Assembly (NCBI GenBank): GCA_015489145.1
Contig: WGAH01000169.1
Span: forward strand, 1 to 5,973
From: Deltaproteobacteria bacterium
Lineage (GTDB): Bacteria; Myxococcota_A; UBA796; UBA2385
Length of the DNA stretch: 5,973 nt
Reading direction: 5' to 3'
Part shown: one piece after another, positions 1 to 5,973 of the stretch
How the letters are laid out: each line of letters opens with the position of its first letter
How positions within the stretch are numbered: position 1 is the first letter of the stretch
The notes under the pieces: generated by a model
Database searches by the model: none
Told to the model about the DNA's origin: nothing
The model's input: only the letters and a program-made list of their open reading frames with translations
Made by a program: the position numbers and the translations under genes

Positions 1-277
1 CCACGGCCGCGCGATCACCCCCGACCTCCTCCCCCCCGAGATCGCCGGGCACCAGCCCGCCCCCGACGCGAGCTTCGCCCTCGACGAGTCCCTCGACATG
101 AAGGCCGCCGTCGCCCGCGCCACCGAGCAGATCGAGCGCACCTACCTGCACCGCCTGCTCCAGCGGCACCACGGCCAGCTCCAGAAGACCGCCCAGGCCG
201 CCGGCATCACCCGGCGCACCCTGTACACCAAGATGAAGGCCTACGGGCTGCACGCCCAGGACTACCGCCGGTCCTGA
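1..277 (+). CDS. Sigma-54-dependent Fis-family transcriptional regulator (NtrC type), C-terminal fragment
   Basis: The reading frame is open from base 2 to the TGA at 275-277 and gives the last 91 residues of a protein whose start lies outside the window. Visible residues 3-14 (RAITPDLLPPEI) are the usual end of the AAA+ activator domain's C-terminal helical part. A short variable linker follows. Residues 33-90 form the Fis-type DNA-binding domain: a helix ending in ERTYLHRLLQRHHG, then KTAQAAGITRRTLYTKMKAYGL, which is the canonical helix-turn-helix of NtrC-class enhancer-binding proteins. Proteins of this family bind upstream activator sites and use ATP hydrolysis to open sigma-54 promoters. 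The receiver or other sensory domain and the GAFTGA loop are not visible, so the signal and the class (two-component or stand-alone) cannot be told. A hairpin 6 bases after the stop may end its transcript, so it need not be in an operon with the next gene. Confidence 0.93.
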   Translation, partial: HGRAITPDLLPPEIAGHQPAPDASFALDESLDMKAAVARATEQIERTYLHRLLQRHHGQLQKTAQAAGITRRTLYTKMKAYGLHAQDYRRS

Positions 278-282
278 TTCCG

Positions 283-304
283 CGGCGCCGGCCAGGCCGC
301 GCCG
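283..304 (+). terminator. GC-rich hairpin after the regulator gene, possible terminator without a T-run
   Basis: CGGCGC (283-288) pairs perfectly with GCGCCG (299-304). The stem continues as GG (290-291) with CC (297-298) past a single bulged C at 289, closing a five-base loop, CCAGG. The hairpin begins 6 bases after the regulator stop codon, where a terminator would be expected. There is no T-tract after it (GGCTACAG follows), so it is not a classical intrinsic terminator. In a genome this GC-rich such stems also arise by chance. Confidence 0.35.
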
Positions 305-307
305 GGC

Positions 308-313
308 TACAGT
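308..313 (+). promoter_or_regulatory. -10-like hexamer TACAGT upstream of the lipoprotein gene
   Basis: TACAGT matches the sigma-70 -10 consensus TATAAT at four of six positions, including the first T, second A and final T. It is one of the few AT-containing patches in the 73-bp gap. It sits 37 bases before the ATG at 351, so transcription would start near 320 and leave a leader of about 30 bases. No -35 box is recognisable 16-18 bases upstream, where the GC-rich hairpin lies. The surrounding GGCTACAGTGGG recurs with one change upstream of the divergent-strand gene that starts at 5947. Confidence 0.35.
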
Positions 314-350
314 GGGGCCGCCCCGCCCTCCCCGAGCGACGCGAGACGCC

Positions 351-2867
351 ATGTGGTTCCTGCTCCTGTCCGCCTGCGGCGGCTTCCAGCCGTCCGATCC
401 CATCGACCGCGCCCTGCCGACGGTCCAGCCCGGCGCCCCCCTCGCCGGGGTGGCCGAGGGGCCGATCCGCTTCGCGATGGGCTCCCCCCTCGGCGGCTAC
501 ACCGGCCGCTGCAACTGCTTCGGCAACGCCGGCGAGGTCGATGACCGCCTGAGCCCCTACGCCTTCAGCTTCAACCCCTCCGCCGGCGTGCAGACGATGC
601 CCCGCGGCCAGGCCCTGTGGCTGTCCAACGGCGACCAGGACCTCGTCGTCGTCAAGGCCGACGTGATCTACAGCTCCGACCACCTCCTGTACGCGCTGAC
701 CGACCGCCTGGAGGAGGCCACCGGCCTCGACCTCGACGGAAAGGTCGTGATCGTGGCCAGCCACACCCACAACGCGCCGGGCAACTGGCATCCGGGCATG
801 ACCTGGTGGCTCGGCGGCGACCGCGCCAACCGGGAGTCCTTCGAGCGCTTCCTGTCCTCCCTCACCGAGATCGCGCTGGACGCCTACGCCGACCTCCAGC
901 CGGCGGCCATCGGCGTCGGCATCGCCGAGGACTGGGACCCCGACGACCTCGTCTACTCGGACCGCCGCGAGGAGAACGACGACACCGTCTTCTTCGACGA
1001 CATCCCCGCCGGCCCCTACAAGGACCCGCACCTCATGCTCCTGCGGGTGGACACCGCCGACGGGCAGCCCATGGGCGTGTTCTGGTCCTTCGGGATGCAC
1101 GGCACCACGCTCGGCGGCGACAACGAGATGTGGTCCACCGACTCGATCGGCGGGGTCGAGCAGGTGGTGGCCGAGCAGTTCGACACCCCGGTCGTCGTCG
1201 CCCACTGGCAGGGCGCCGGCGGCGACGCCTCCCCCCGGGGGAGCGACGACGGCTACGCCCGCCTCGAGACCATCGGCGAGTACGCGGTGGACGCGATCAT
1301 GGACCTCTGGGCCGCCACGCCGGTCAGCAGCGACCCGATCCGCCTCGAGACCACCACCCACGCCATCGACGAGTCCCGCGACGCCATCGAGGTGACCCGC
1401 AACGGCGCCGTGGACTGGCGCTACGCCCCCTACGATCCCTCCGAGGACTACGCCCCCGACGAGGTGATCTGGAACGAGGACGGCACCCTCGCCTCCCCGA
1501 TCGACGAGTTCAACACCGAGGCCGGCGGCGCCTTCTGCGGCTCGGACATCCCGCTCATCCCCGGGGCCAACGTCGGCTCCAGCAGCTTCCCCTACAGCTC
1601 CTGCATCGACGTCTCGACGATGGGCGCCGTGATCGCCGCCTTCTTCGACCTCCAGCAGGAGGACGTGGTCACGCCCATGCCCGAGAGCCTGCGGGCGGTG
1701 GGCGGCGCCAGCCGCTTCGGGCCGGTGCCGATTCGCGAGGCCGACGGCAGCGAGACCAGCGACGACCTGTTCATGGGCTTCGTGCCCGGCGAGGCGGTGG
1801 CCGTCTACGCCGAGCAGTTCCGCCGCCGGGCCACCGCCGAGCTCGGCTACCAGCACCCGTGGCTCGTCGCCTACGCCCTCGACCACGAGGGCTACCTGCT
1901 CACCCCCGAGGACTGGCTGCTCGGCGGCTACGAGATCGAGATCAACGTCTGGGGGCCGCTGCAGGGCGAGTACATCATGGAGCAGGTCCTCGACATGGGC
2001 GACCGGTGGCTGTCGACGGACGAGCTCGAGCCCGCCGACCCCGACGGCGCCTACACCCCCAGCGAGTACGCCGACTTCTGGCTCGATCCCACCGAGCCCG
2101 ACGCCACCCCCGACGCCGGCACCGTCCCCGACGCCGCCCCGGAGGGGCTCTACGTGCCCATCGACGGGCTGGAGCCGGAAGTCGAGCCCGAGCCGGTGCT
2201 CCCCCGCGTCGAGGGCATCGCCCAGCTCGTCTGGAAGGGAGGCGATCCCGGCGTGGACCTGCCCCACGTCGTGCTGGAGCGGCAGGAGCAGGACGGCACC
2301 TGGACCGAGGTCACCTCGAACTCCGGGCGCGCGATCGACGAGACGATGCCCGACATCCTGCTGACCTGGACCCCGGACCCGCTCTACCCCTACGAGGGCG
2401 AGCAGACGCACTGGTGGTGGGCGGCCTGGCAGGCGGTGGGCCACGTCCGCGACCGGGCCGGCGTACCGGCGGGGACCTACCGCCTGCACGTCACCGGCCA
2501 GCGCTACGCCGGCGGCGGCACGGGCTGGCCCTGGCCCTCCGAGACCTACGAGGTGACCAGCGAGCCCTTCGAGGTCGAGCCGGCCACCCTCGACGTCTCC
2601 TGGGACGGCGCCACGCTGAGCGCCGCGCTGCCCGCCCCGGCGACGGGCTGGCGCCTCGTGCACCTCGACGGCAGCTCCACCGGCGACAACCCGCTGGTGG
2701 AGCCGACCGTCACCATCGAATACGCCGACGGCACCGCCACCTCCGAGACCCCGGCGACGCGCGTCGAGGGCGGGCGCACCGTCTTCGAGCTGAGCCTGCC
2801 GGCCGACGCCACCGCCGTGACCGTCACCGACGCCTACGGCAACAGCGGCAGCCTCGCCCTCCGATGA
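351..2867 (+). CDS. Neutral/alkaline ceramidase-like lipoprotein
   Basis: An 838-residue exported protein predicted to cleave the amide bond of ceramide or a related lipid. The N-terminus MWFLLLSAC is a lipobox with Cys9 as the lipidated residue, so it should be membrane-anchored and face the periplasm or outside. Neutral-ceramidase landmarks appear in family order: SHTHNAPG (137-144) and GMH (H250) as zinc-ligand histidines, GDASP (291-295) with S294 as the expected nucleophile, PGE (E481) and Y515 before LLTPED as the remaining likely metal ligands. An acidic Pro/Asp-rich linker (about 557-618) leads to a C-terminal domain with VWKGGDP (627-633) and GTYRLHVTG (708-716), resembling the ceramidase C-terminal beta domain. 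Cysteines 54, 56, 396 and 418 could form disulfides. ATG 351 is chosen because it gives a lipobox at once. An upstream in-frame GTG at 312 would add 13 residues containing three Arg and is the alternative. No good ribosome-binding site is seen. The family is clear; the substrate is not. Confidence 0.88.
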   Translation: MWFLLLSACGGFQPSDPIDRALPTVQPGAPLAGVAEGPIRFAMGSPLGGYTGRCNCFGNAGEVDDRLSPYAFSFNPSAGVQTMPRGQALWLSNGDQDLVVVKADVIYSSDHLLYALTDRLEEATGLDLDGKVVIVASHTHNAPGNWHPGMTWWLGGDRANRESFERFLSSLTEIALDAYADLQPAAIGVGIAEDWDPDDLVYSDRREENDDTVFFDDIPAGPYKDPHLMLLRVDTADGQPMGVFWSFGMHGTTLGGDNEMWSTDSIGGVEQVVAEQFDTPVVVAHWQGAGGDASPRGSDDGYARLETIGEYAVDAIMDLWAATPVSSDPIRLETTTHAIDESRDAIEVTRNGAVDWRYAPYDPSEDYAPDEVIWNEDGTLASPIDEFNTEAGGAFCGSDIPLIPGANVGSSSFPYSSCIDVSTMGAVIAAFFDLQQEDVVTPMPESLRAVGGASRFGPVPIREADGSETSDDLFMGFVPGEAVAVYAEQFRRRATAELGYQHPWLVAYALDHEGYLLTPEDWLLGGYEIEINVWGPLQGEYIMEQVLDMGDRWLSTDELEPADPDGAYTPSEYADFWLDPTEPDATPDAGTVPDAAPEGLYVPIDGLEPEVEPEPVLPRVEGIAQLVWKGGDPGVDLPHVVLERQEQDGTWTEVTSNSGRAIDETMPDILLTWTPDPLYPYEGEQTHWWWAAWQAVGHVRDRAGVPAGTYRLHVTGQRYAGGGTGWPWPSETYEVTSEPFEVEPATLDVSWDGATLSAALPAPATGWRLVHLDGSSTGDNPLVEPTVTIEYADGTATSETPATRVEGGRTVFELSLPADATAVTVTDAYGNSGSLALR

Positions 2868-3472
2868 AGAAGTTCCTCGCCGTCGCGGGCAACATGGGGG
2901 TCGGCAAGACCTCGATGGTCGAGTTCCTCTGCCATCGCTACGGCTTCGAGCCGGTCTACGAGCCCTTCGCCGACAACCCCTACCTCGACGACTTCTACCA
3001 GGACATGCGGCGCTGGGGCTTCCACAGCCAGCTCTACTTCCTGACGCACAAGTTCCGGCTGCACATGAACCTCAACGAGTCGCCGGGCACGGTGGTGCAG
3101 GACCGCACGATCTACGAGGACGCCGAGATCTTCGCGACGAACCTCTACCGGGGCCGCAAGATCGACAAGCGCGACTTCGGCCTCTACATGGAGCTGTACG
3201 AGACCATGCGGCGGGCGCTGCAGCCCCCCGACCTCATGATCTACCTGCGGTGCTCGGTGCGGGCGATCCGCAGGCGCATCAAGGCCCGGGGCCGGCCGAG
3301 CGAGCAGGCGATTCCCCCCTCCTACCTGCGCCGCCTCAACGACCTCTACGAGGAGTGGATCGCCCGCTACGACCTCTCGCCGGTGATGATCTGGGACAGC
3401 GAGCGCATGGACTACCTCACCGACCTCGTCGACCGCATCGAGTTCCAGCGGAGCATCGAGCGCTTCCTGTAG
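2864..3472 (+). CDS. Deoxynucleoside kinase (dCK/dGK family)
   Basis: A 202-residue cytosolic kinase expected to transfer the gamma-phosphate of ATP to the 5'-OH of a deoxynucleoside in nucleotide salvage. The P-loop is GNMGVGKT (9-16). The family's VYEPFADNPYLDDFY segment (31-45) supplies the probable catalytic base E33. FHSQLYFL (53-60) lines the nucleoside pocket with Q56, and QDRTIYEDAEIF (79-90) holds the conserved Asp-Arg pair D80-R81. The arginine-rich LID is at about 133-147 (RAIRRRIKARGRPSE), followed by YLRRLNDLYEEW (154-165), typical of the bacterial dAdo/dGuo kinase branch. Its length is normal for the family. The ATG overlaps the lipoprotein stop as ATGA and no Shine-Dalgarno sequence precedes it, so translation probably depends on re-initiation. 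The frame stays open far upstream, but that part is arginine-rich shadow of the lipoprotein gene and MKKFLAVAGNMGVGKT is a natural start. Which nucleoside it prefers cannot be read from the sequence. Confidence 0.95.
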   Translation: MKKFLAVAGNMGVGKTSMVEFLCHRYGFEPVYEPFADNPYLDDFYQDMRRWGFHSQLYFLTHKFRLHMNLNESPGTVVQDRTIYEDAEIFATNLYRGRKIDKRDFGLYMELYETMRRALQPPDLMIYLRCSVRAIRRRIKARGRPSEQAIPPSYLRRLNDLYEEWIARYDLSPVMIWDSERMDYLTDLVDRIEFQRSIERFL

Positions 3473-3481
3473 GCGCGCCCC

Positions 3482-5947
3482 TCAGCGCACGGTCACCACG
3501 CCGCGGCCGCCGTCCACGGTGACGACCTGCCCGTCGACGAGGCGGGTGGTGGCGGCGGAGACGTTGACGACGGCCGGCAGCCCGTACTCCCGGGCGATGA
3601 CCGCGCCGTGGGACAGCATCCCGCCCATCTCGAGGACGAGGCCCCCGGCCAGCTCGAACAGCGGCGTCCAGCCCGGGTCCGTCGCCCGGGCCACCAGGAT
3701 CTCGCCCCGGCGCAGGCGCCCGGCCTCGTCGAGGGTGCGGAGGACGCGCACCGGGCCGGTGACCGTGCCGGCGGAGATGCCGGTGCCGACGAGGCGCTTG
3801 CGGTCGTCCTCCTCCGGGACGGCCTCGTCGCCGAGCAGGAAGGGCGGCGGCTCGTCTCCGGCCCGCCGGCGCGCGACCTCCTCGTCCCAGGCCGCCCGCC
3901 GGCGCTCGGCGAGCTTCCGGGCCGCCTCCCGCCCGAGGTCGCCGCGGCGCAGGGCCTCGACCTCGGCGGCCTCCAGGAAGCGCAGCGGCAGGTCGAGGAG
4001 GCGCTCCATCGCGAGGTAGACCCGCTTCCAGCGCCACAGGATGCGCTCGAAGTGGAAGCGCTGGTCCTCGCGGAGCTGGAGGTAGCGGCGGGTGAGCCCG
4101 ACGAGGTGCCGCGTCCCCGGCGGGAGCCCGGCCAGCGCCTCCCGGGCCCGGGCGGCGTCGGCGGCGGCGCGCCGGGCCGGCGAGGCGGGCGCGTCGGCGA
4201 GGGCGCGGGCGAGGGTCCGCACCCGCGCCGGGTCCTCGGCCCAGCGGGGGCTGAACAGCTCCCAGGAGCTCGTCGCCCGGTGCCCGAAGCGGGCGAGGAA
4301 GCGCGCCTCGTCGAGATCGCCGCGGCCCAGCGCCCAGAGGGCCTGGTTCGTGCGGAGCGTCCAGTTCTCGTCGGGGGAGCGGAGCAGCAGCCGCGCCGCC
4401 TCGGCGAGGCCCAGCCGCGCCAGGGCCGCCTGGGACAGCTCGTAGCCGATGTTGGCGAACAGCAGGCTGCAGACGTGGATGCGCACGTAGTCGCGCACCA
4501 GCGCCCGGGCGGCGGCCACCCCGGCGGCGGCCCGCCCGAGGTCGGCCGGCGCCGGGTCGATGGCCGCCAGCCGCCGGTCGAGCGCCGCCTCGAAGTCCGC
4601 CCAGGCCCGCCAGTTGGTCCACGGGTTCCAGCGAAAGCGCTCCCAGCGCCGCTCGGCGAAGGTCTCGGCGAGGATCGAGCGGTAGACCCGCAGGTCGGGC
4701 AGCTCGGCCCGCCGCCGCAGCCAGCCGCGCTCCTCGTCGGGGGGGAGCAGCTCGACCATGAAGCGCGGGGGCGGCGCCCCGGGCAGCTTGAAGGCGAGGT
4801 GCCGGAAGACGGTGACGTTGAGGTAGGGGGCGAAGCGGACGAGCCGCGTGGGCTCCCCGCCGCCGAGGTGGCGCCGCGCGGTGCGCGGGTAGGCGATGAA
4901 CCAGTGCAGCACGTCCCGGATCTCCGACCAGCCCAGCGGCGTGGCCGGCTCGGTCCAGCGCTCGCCGACGAAGCGGCGGGTCCAGACCACCCGGGGCGCG
5001 CGGGGACGGGGGACGCCGGCGGTGGTCACCGGCCGCGACTGCACGATGAAGAAGCGGCGCCGGCGATCCTGGACCCACTCGATGTCCTGGGGACCGCCGA
5101 AGGCCCGCTCGGCCCGCAGGCCCAGGCGGGCGAGGCGCAGCAGCTCCGGCGCCTCGAGCTTGGGCCGGGCGCGCAGCTCGGCGGGCACCGGCCGGGGGCG
5201 CACCCCGTCCTCGCCGAGGGTCCAGGAGTCCTCCTGGGGCTGCACCCGCGCCTCGAGCACCTCCCGGGCGAGGCGGGCGGCGCCGGGCAGCCGGGCCGCC
5301 ACCCGGCGCCCCGGCCGCCGCACCCGGTAGAGGTCGGGCACCACCCGCCCCTCGACGACGGCGACGCCGAGCCCCCAGCCGGCCTCCACGACCATCTCGC
5401 CCCAGCTCCCGGTGGCCGGGTTGATCGTGAACAGCACCCCGGCGGCGCGGGCGTCGACGAGTTCCTGCACCACCACCGCCATGCGCGCCGGCCCCGGGGC
5501 CCGCCCCCGGGCCGCCCGGTAGGCCCGGGCCCGGCGGCGAAAGGCGCTCGCCCAGCAGGTGAGCACCGCCCGCTCCAGGGCGTCTCCCGGCGCGACGCCC
5601 AGCACGCTGTCGTAGATCCCGGCGTGGCTGTCGTGGCGGCCGTCCTCGCCCACCGCCGAGGAACGCACCGCGAGGCGGTGCCCGAGGGAGGGGGCCGCCG
5701 CCCGCAGCTCGCCGGCCAGCGCCGCCGGCAGGCGCGCCTCGCGGACGGCGCGCGCCGCCTCCTCGGGATCGAGGCGGGCGAGGCCGCGTTCCCGCGCGAA
5801 GGCCTCGAAGGCGCGCGCCGGCACCACCACCGTGCGCGGCACCGGCAGGCCGGCGGCGGCGAGGCGGGCCAGGGCCGCCGCCTTGCCCCCCACCTCGGCG
5901 GCATCGCCGGGGCCGATTTCACCGAGCGGGACGAGCCACCTGTGCAT
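3482..5947 (-). CDS. PEP-synthase-like phosphotransferase, rifampin-phosphotransferase type architecture
   Basis: An 821-residue cytosolic enzyme with three parts. Residues 1 to about 308 form the PPDK/PEP-synthase ATP-grasp domain: VGGKAA (K22), LAVRSSAVGEDG (R95), VVVQELVDARAAGVLFTINP (158-177), PQDIEW (286-291, Mg-binding E290) and QSRPVT (303-308). Residues 320-715 are a mostly helical middle region with landmarks of rifampin-phosphotransferase-like proteins: VGERWTEPATPLGWS (327-341), FGHRATSSWELFSPRW (554-569) and LREDQRF (625-631). Residues 720-821 are the swivelling domain, with GGMLSHGAVIAREYGLPAVV (775-794) carrying the phosphorylated H780. There is no C-terminal PEP-binding barrel, and length and order match rifampin phosphotransferase (about 865 residues) rather than true PEP synthase. 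Such enzymes split ATP into AMP and two phosphates and pass the beta-phosphate through the His to an acceptor. The acceptor here is unknown; calling it antibiotic resistance would be a guess. The start fits the family's short lead before VGGK. The frame is open to the window edge, so a longer N-terminus is possible but unlikely. Confidence 0.92.
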   Translation of the reverse strand: MHRWLVPLGEIGPGDAAEVGGKAAALARLAAAGLPVPRTVVVPARAFEAFARERGLARLDPEEAARAVREARLPAALAGELRAAAPSLGHRLAVRSSAVGEDGRHDSHAGIYDSVLGVAPGDALERAVLTCWASAFRRRARAYRAARGRAPGPARMAVVVQELVDARAAGVLFTINPATGSWGEMVVEAGWGLGVAVVEGRVVPDLYRVRRPGRRVAARLPGAARLAREVLEARVQPQEDSWTLGEDGVRPRPVPAELRARPKLEAPELLRLARLGLRAERAFGGPQDIEWVQDRRRRFFIVQSRPVTTAGVPRPRAPRVVWTRRFVGERWTEPATPLGWSEIRDVLHWFIAYPRTARRHLGGGEPTRLVRFAPYLNVTVFRHLAFKLPGAPPPRFMVELLPPDEERGWLRRRAELPDLRVYRSILAETFAERRWERFRWNPWTNWRAWADFEAALDRRLAAIDPAPADLGRAAAGVAAARALVRDYVRIHVCSLLFANIGYELSQAALARLGLAEAARLLLRSPDENWTLRTNQALWALGRGDLDEARFLARFGHRATSSWELFSPRWAEDPARVRTLARALADAPASPARRAAADAARAREALAGLPPGTRHLVGLTRRYLQLREDQRFHFERILWRWKRVYLAMERLLDLPLRFLEAAEVEALRRGDLGREAARKLAERRRAAWDEEVARRRAGDEPPPFLLGDEAVPEEDDRKRLVGTGISAGTVTGPVRVLRTLDEAGRLRRGEILVARATDPGWTPLFELAGGLVLEMGGMLSHGAVIAREYGLPAVVNVSAATTRLVDGQVVTVDGGRGVVTVR

Positions 5948-5953
5948 GTTCCC

Positions 5954-5961
5954 GCTGTAGC
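5954..5961 (-). promoter_or_regulatory. -10-like motif GGCTACAG(C) next to the phosphotransferase start
   Basis: On the minus strand GGCTACAGCGGGAAC runs directly into the ATG at 5947. TACAGC (5959-5954) resembles a weak -10 box, and the whole GGCTACAGCGGG differs at one base from the sequence at 305-316 upstream of the lipoprotein gene. If it is a -10 element, transcription would start at or within a base or two of the ATG, giving a leaderless mRNA. The nearest purine run, GGGA, lies only two bases from the ATG, too close for a normal ribosome-binding site. The -35 region lies at the window edge and shows nothing recognisable. Confidence 0.28.
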
Positions 5962-5973
5962 CGGTCGGGCCCC

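Noticed and set aside
312..350. GTG at 312 as the start of the lipoprotein.
   Set aside because: It would place 13 Arg/Pro-rich residues before MWFLLLSAC and overlaps the putative -10 box. ATG 351 gives an immediate lipobox. It is not fully excluded and is kept as the alternative start.
2100..2220. Proline- and acid-rich stretch considered as a tandem repeat region.
   Set aside because: The Asp-Ala-Pro and Glu-Pro units are irregular and stay in frame within the lipoprotein. They read as a flexible linker between two domains, not a nucleotide repeat array.
207..2663. An 818-codon open frame on the minus strand across the lipoprotein gene.
   Set aside because: It is antisense to a gene with clear family motifs. 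Its translation is a low-complexity run of Gly, Val, Ala, Asp and His, as expected from the reverse of GC-rich codons, and it has no recognisable domain.
617..3472. A 951-codon plus-strand frame that would fuse a long N-terminal extension onto the deoxynucleoside kinase.
   Set aside because: The upstream part is Arg/Pro/Gly-rich shadow of the lipoprotein gene. The kinase begins naturally at MKKFLAVAGNMGVGKT (2864), with normal family length.
3519..4019. Plus-strand frames antisense to the phosphotransferase (also 4092-4445 and 4896-5330).
   Set aside because: They are Ser/Arg/Ala-rich low-complexity translations opposite a well-supported gene, with no start context or family signature.
3417..5078. 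A 553-codon minus-strand frame overlapping the phosphotransferase gene.
   Set aside because: It is a frame-shifted shadow dominated by Arg, Ala, Pro and Gly. The 821-codon frame on the same strand carries all the family motifs.
5026..5922. A 298-codon minus-strand frame inside the start of the phosphotransferase gene.
   Set aside because: It is an out-of-frame shadow rich in Arg, Pro, Cys and Trp with no motif, inside an intact ATP-grasp coding region.
1..5973. CRISPR arrays, tRNA or rRNA genes, insertion sequences, attachment sites and toxin-antitoxin or phage-defence genes.
   Set aside because: I looked for direct repeats with regular spacing, cloverleaf arms, terminal inverted repeats and small defence ORFs and saw none. 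The four genes and one 73-bp gap account for nearly all bases.

Overview
The window is a dense, very GC-rich stretch of bacterial chromosome. Codon third positions are almost all G or C, and long spurious open frames on both strands follow from this. Four genes are supported: the C-terminal end of a sigma-54-type activator, a large secreted ceramidase-like lipoprotein, a deoxynucleoside kinase, and, on the opposite strand, an orphan PEP-synthase-like (rifampin-phosphotransferase-type) enzyme. The composition, the NtrC-family regulator and the very short lipoprotein signal (a few hydrophobic residues and then Cys) suggest a member of the Myxococcota or a related former deltaproteobacterial lineage. 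That placement is inference; there is no rRNA or other marker gene in the window.

Layout. Positions 1-277 (+) hold the last 91 residues of the activator, including its Fis-type helix-turn-helix. The 73-bp gap at 278-350 contains a GC-rich hairpin and a -10-like hexamer, TACAGT. Positions 351-2867 (+) encode an 838-residue lipoprotein. It carries the two His motifs, the GDxSP nucleophile motif, the PGE motif and the C-terminal beta-type domain expected of neutral/alkaline ceramidases. The kinase (2864-3472, +) starts inside the lipoprotein stop codon (ATGA overlap), so the two form a translationally coupled pair. Nine bases separate the kinase stop from the stop of the convergent 821-residue enzyme (5947-3482, -). 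That enzyme has an N-terminal ATP-grasp domain, a central substrate-domain-like region and a C-terminal swivelling phosphohistidine domain, and no PEP-binding barrel.

How they may work together. The ceramidase-like lipoprotein should act outside the cytoplasmic membrane on an amide-linked lipid or related amide, while the kinase should salvage deoxynucleosides in the cytoplasm. The sequence gives no biochemical link between them beyond the overlap. The convergent enzyme probably transfers the beta-phosphate of ATP to an unknown small molecule and appears to be transcribed independently. The sequence GGCTACAG(T/C)GGG occurs upstream of both the lipoprotein gene and the phosphotransferase gene and may be a shared promoter element. 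I do not see a defence system, mobile element, CRISPR array or RNA gene. The most interesting items are the diverged ceramidase-like lipoprotein, its coupling to a nucleoside kinase, and the orphan phosphotransferase.
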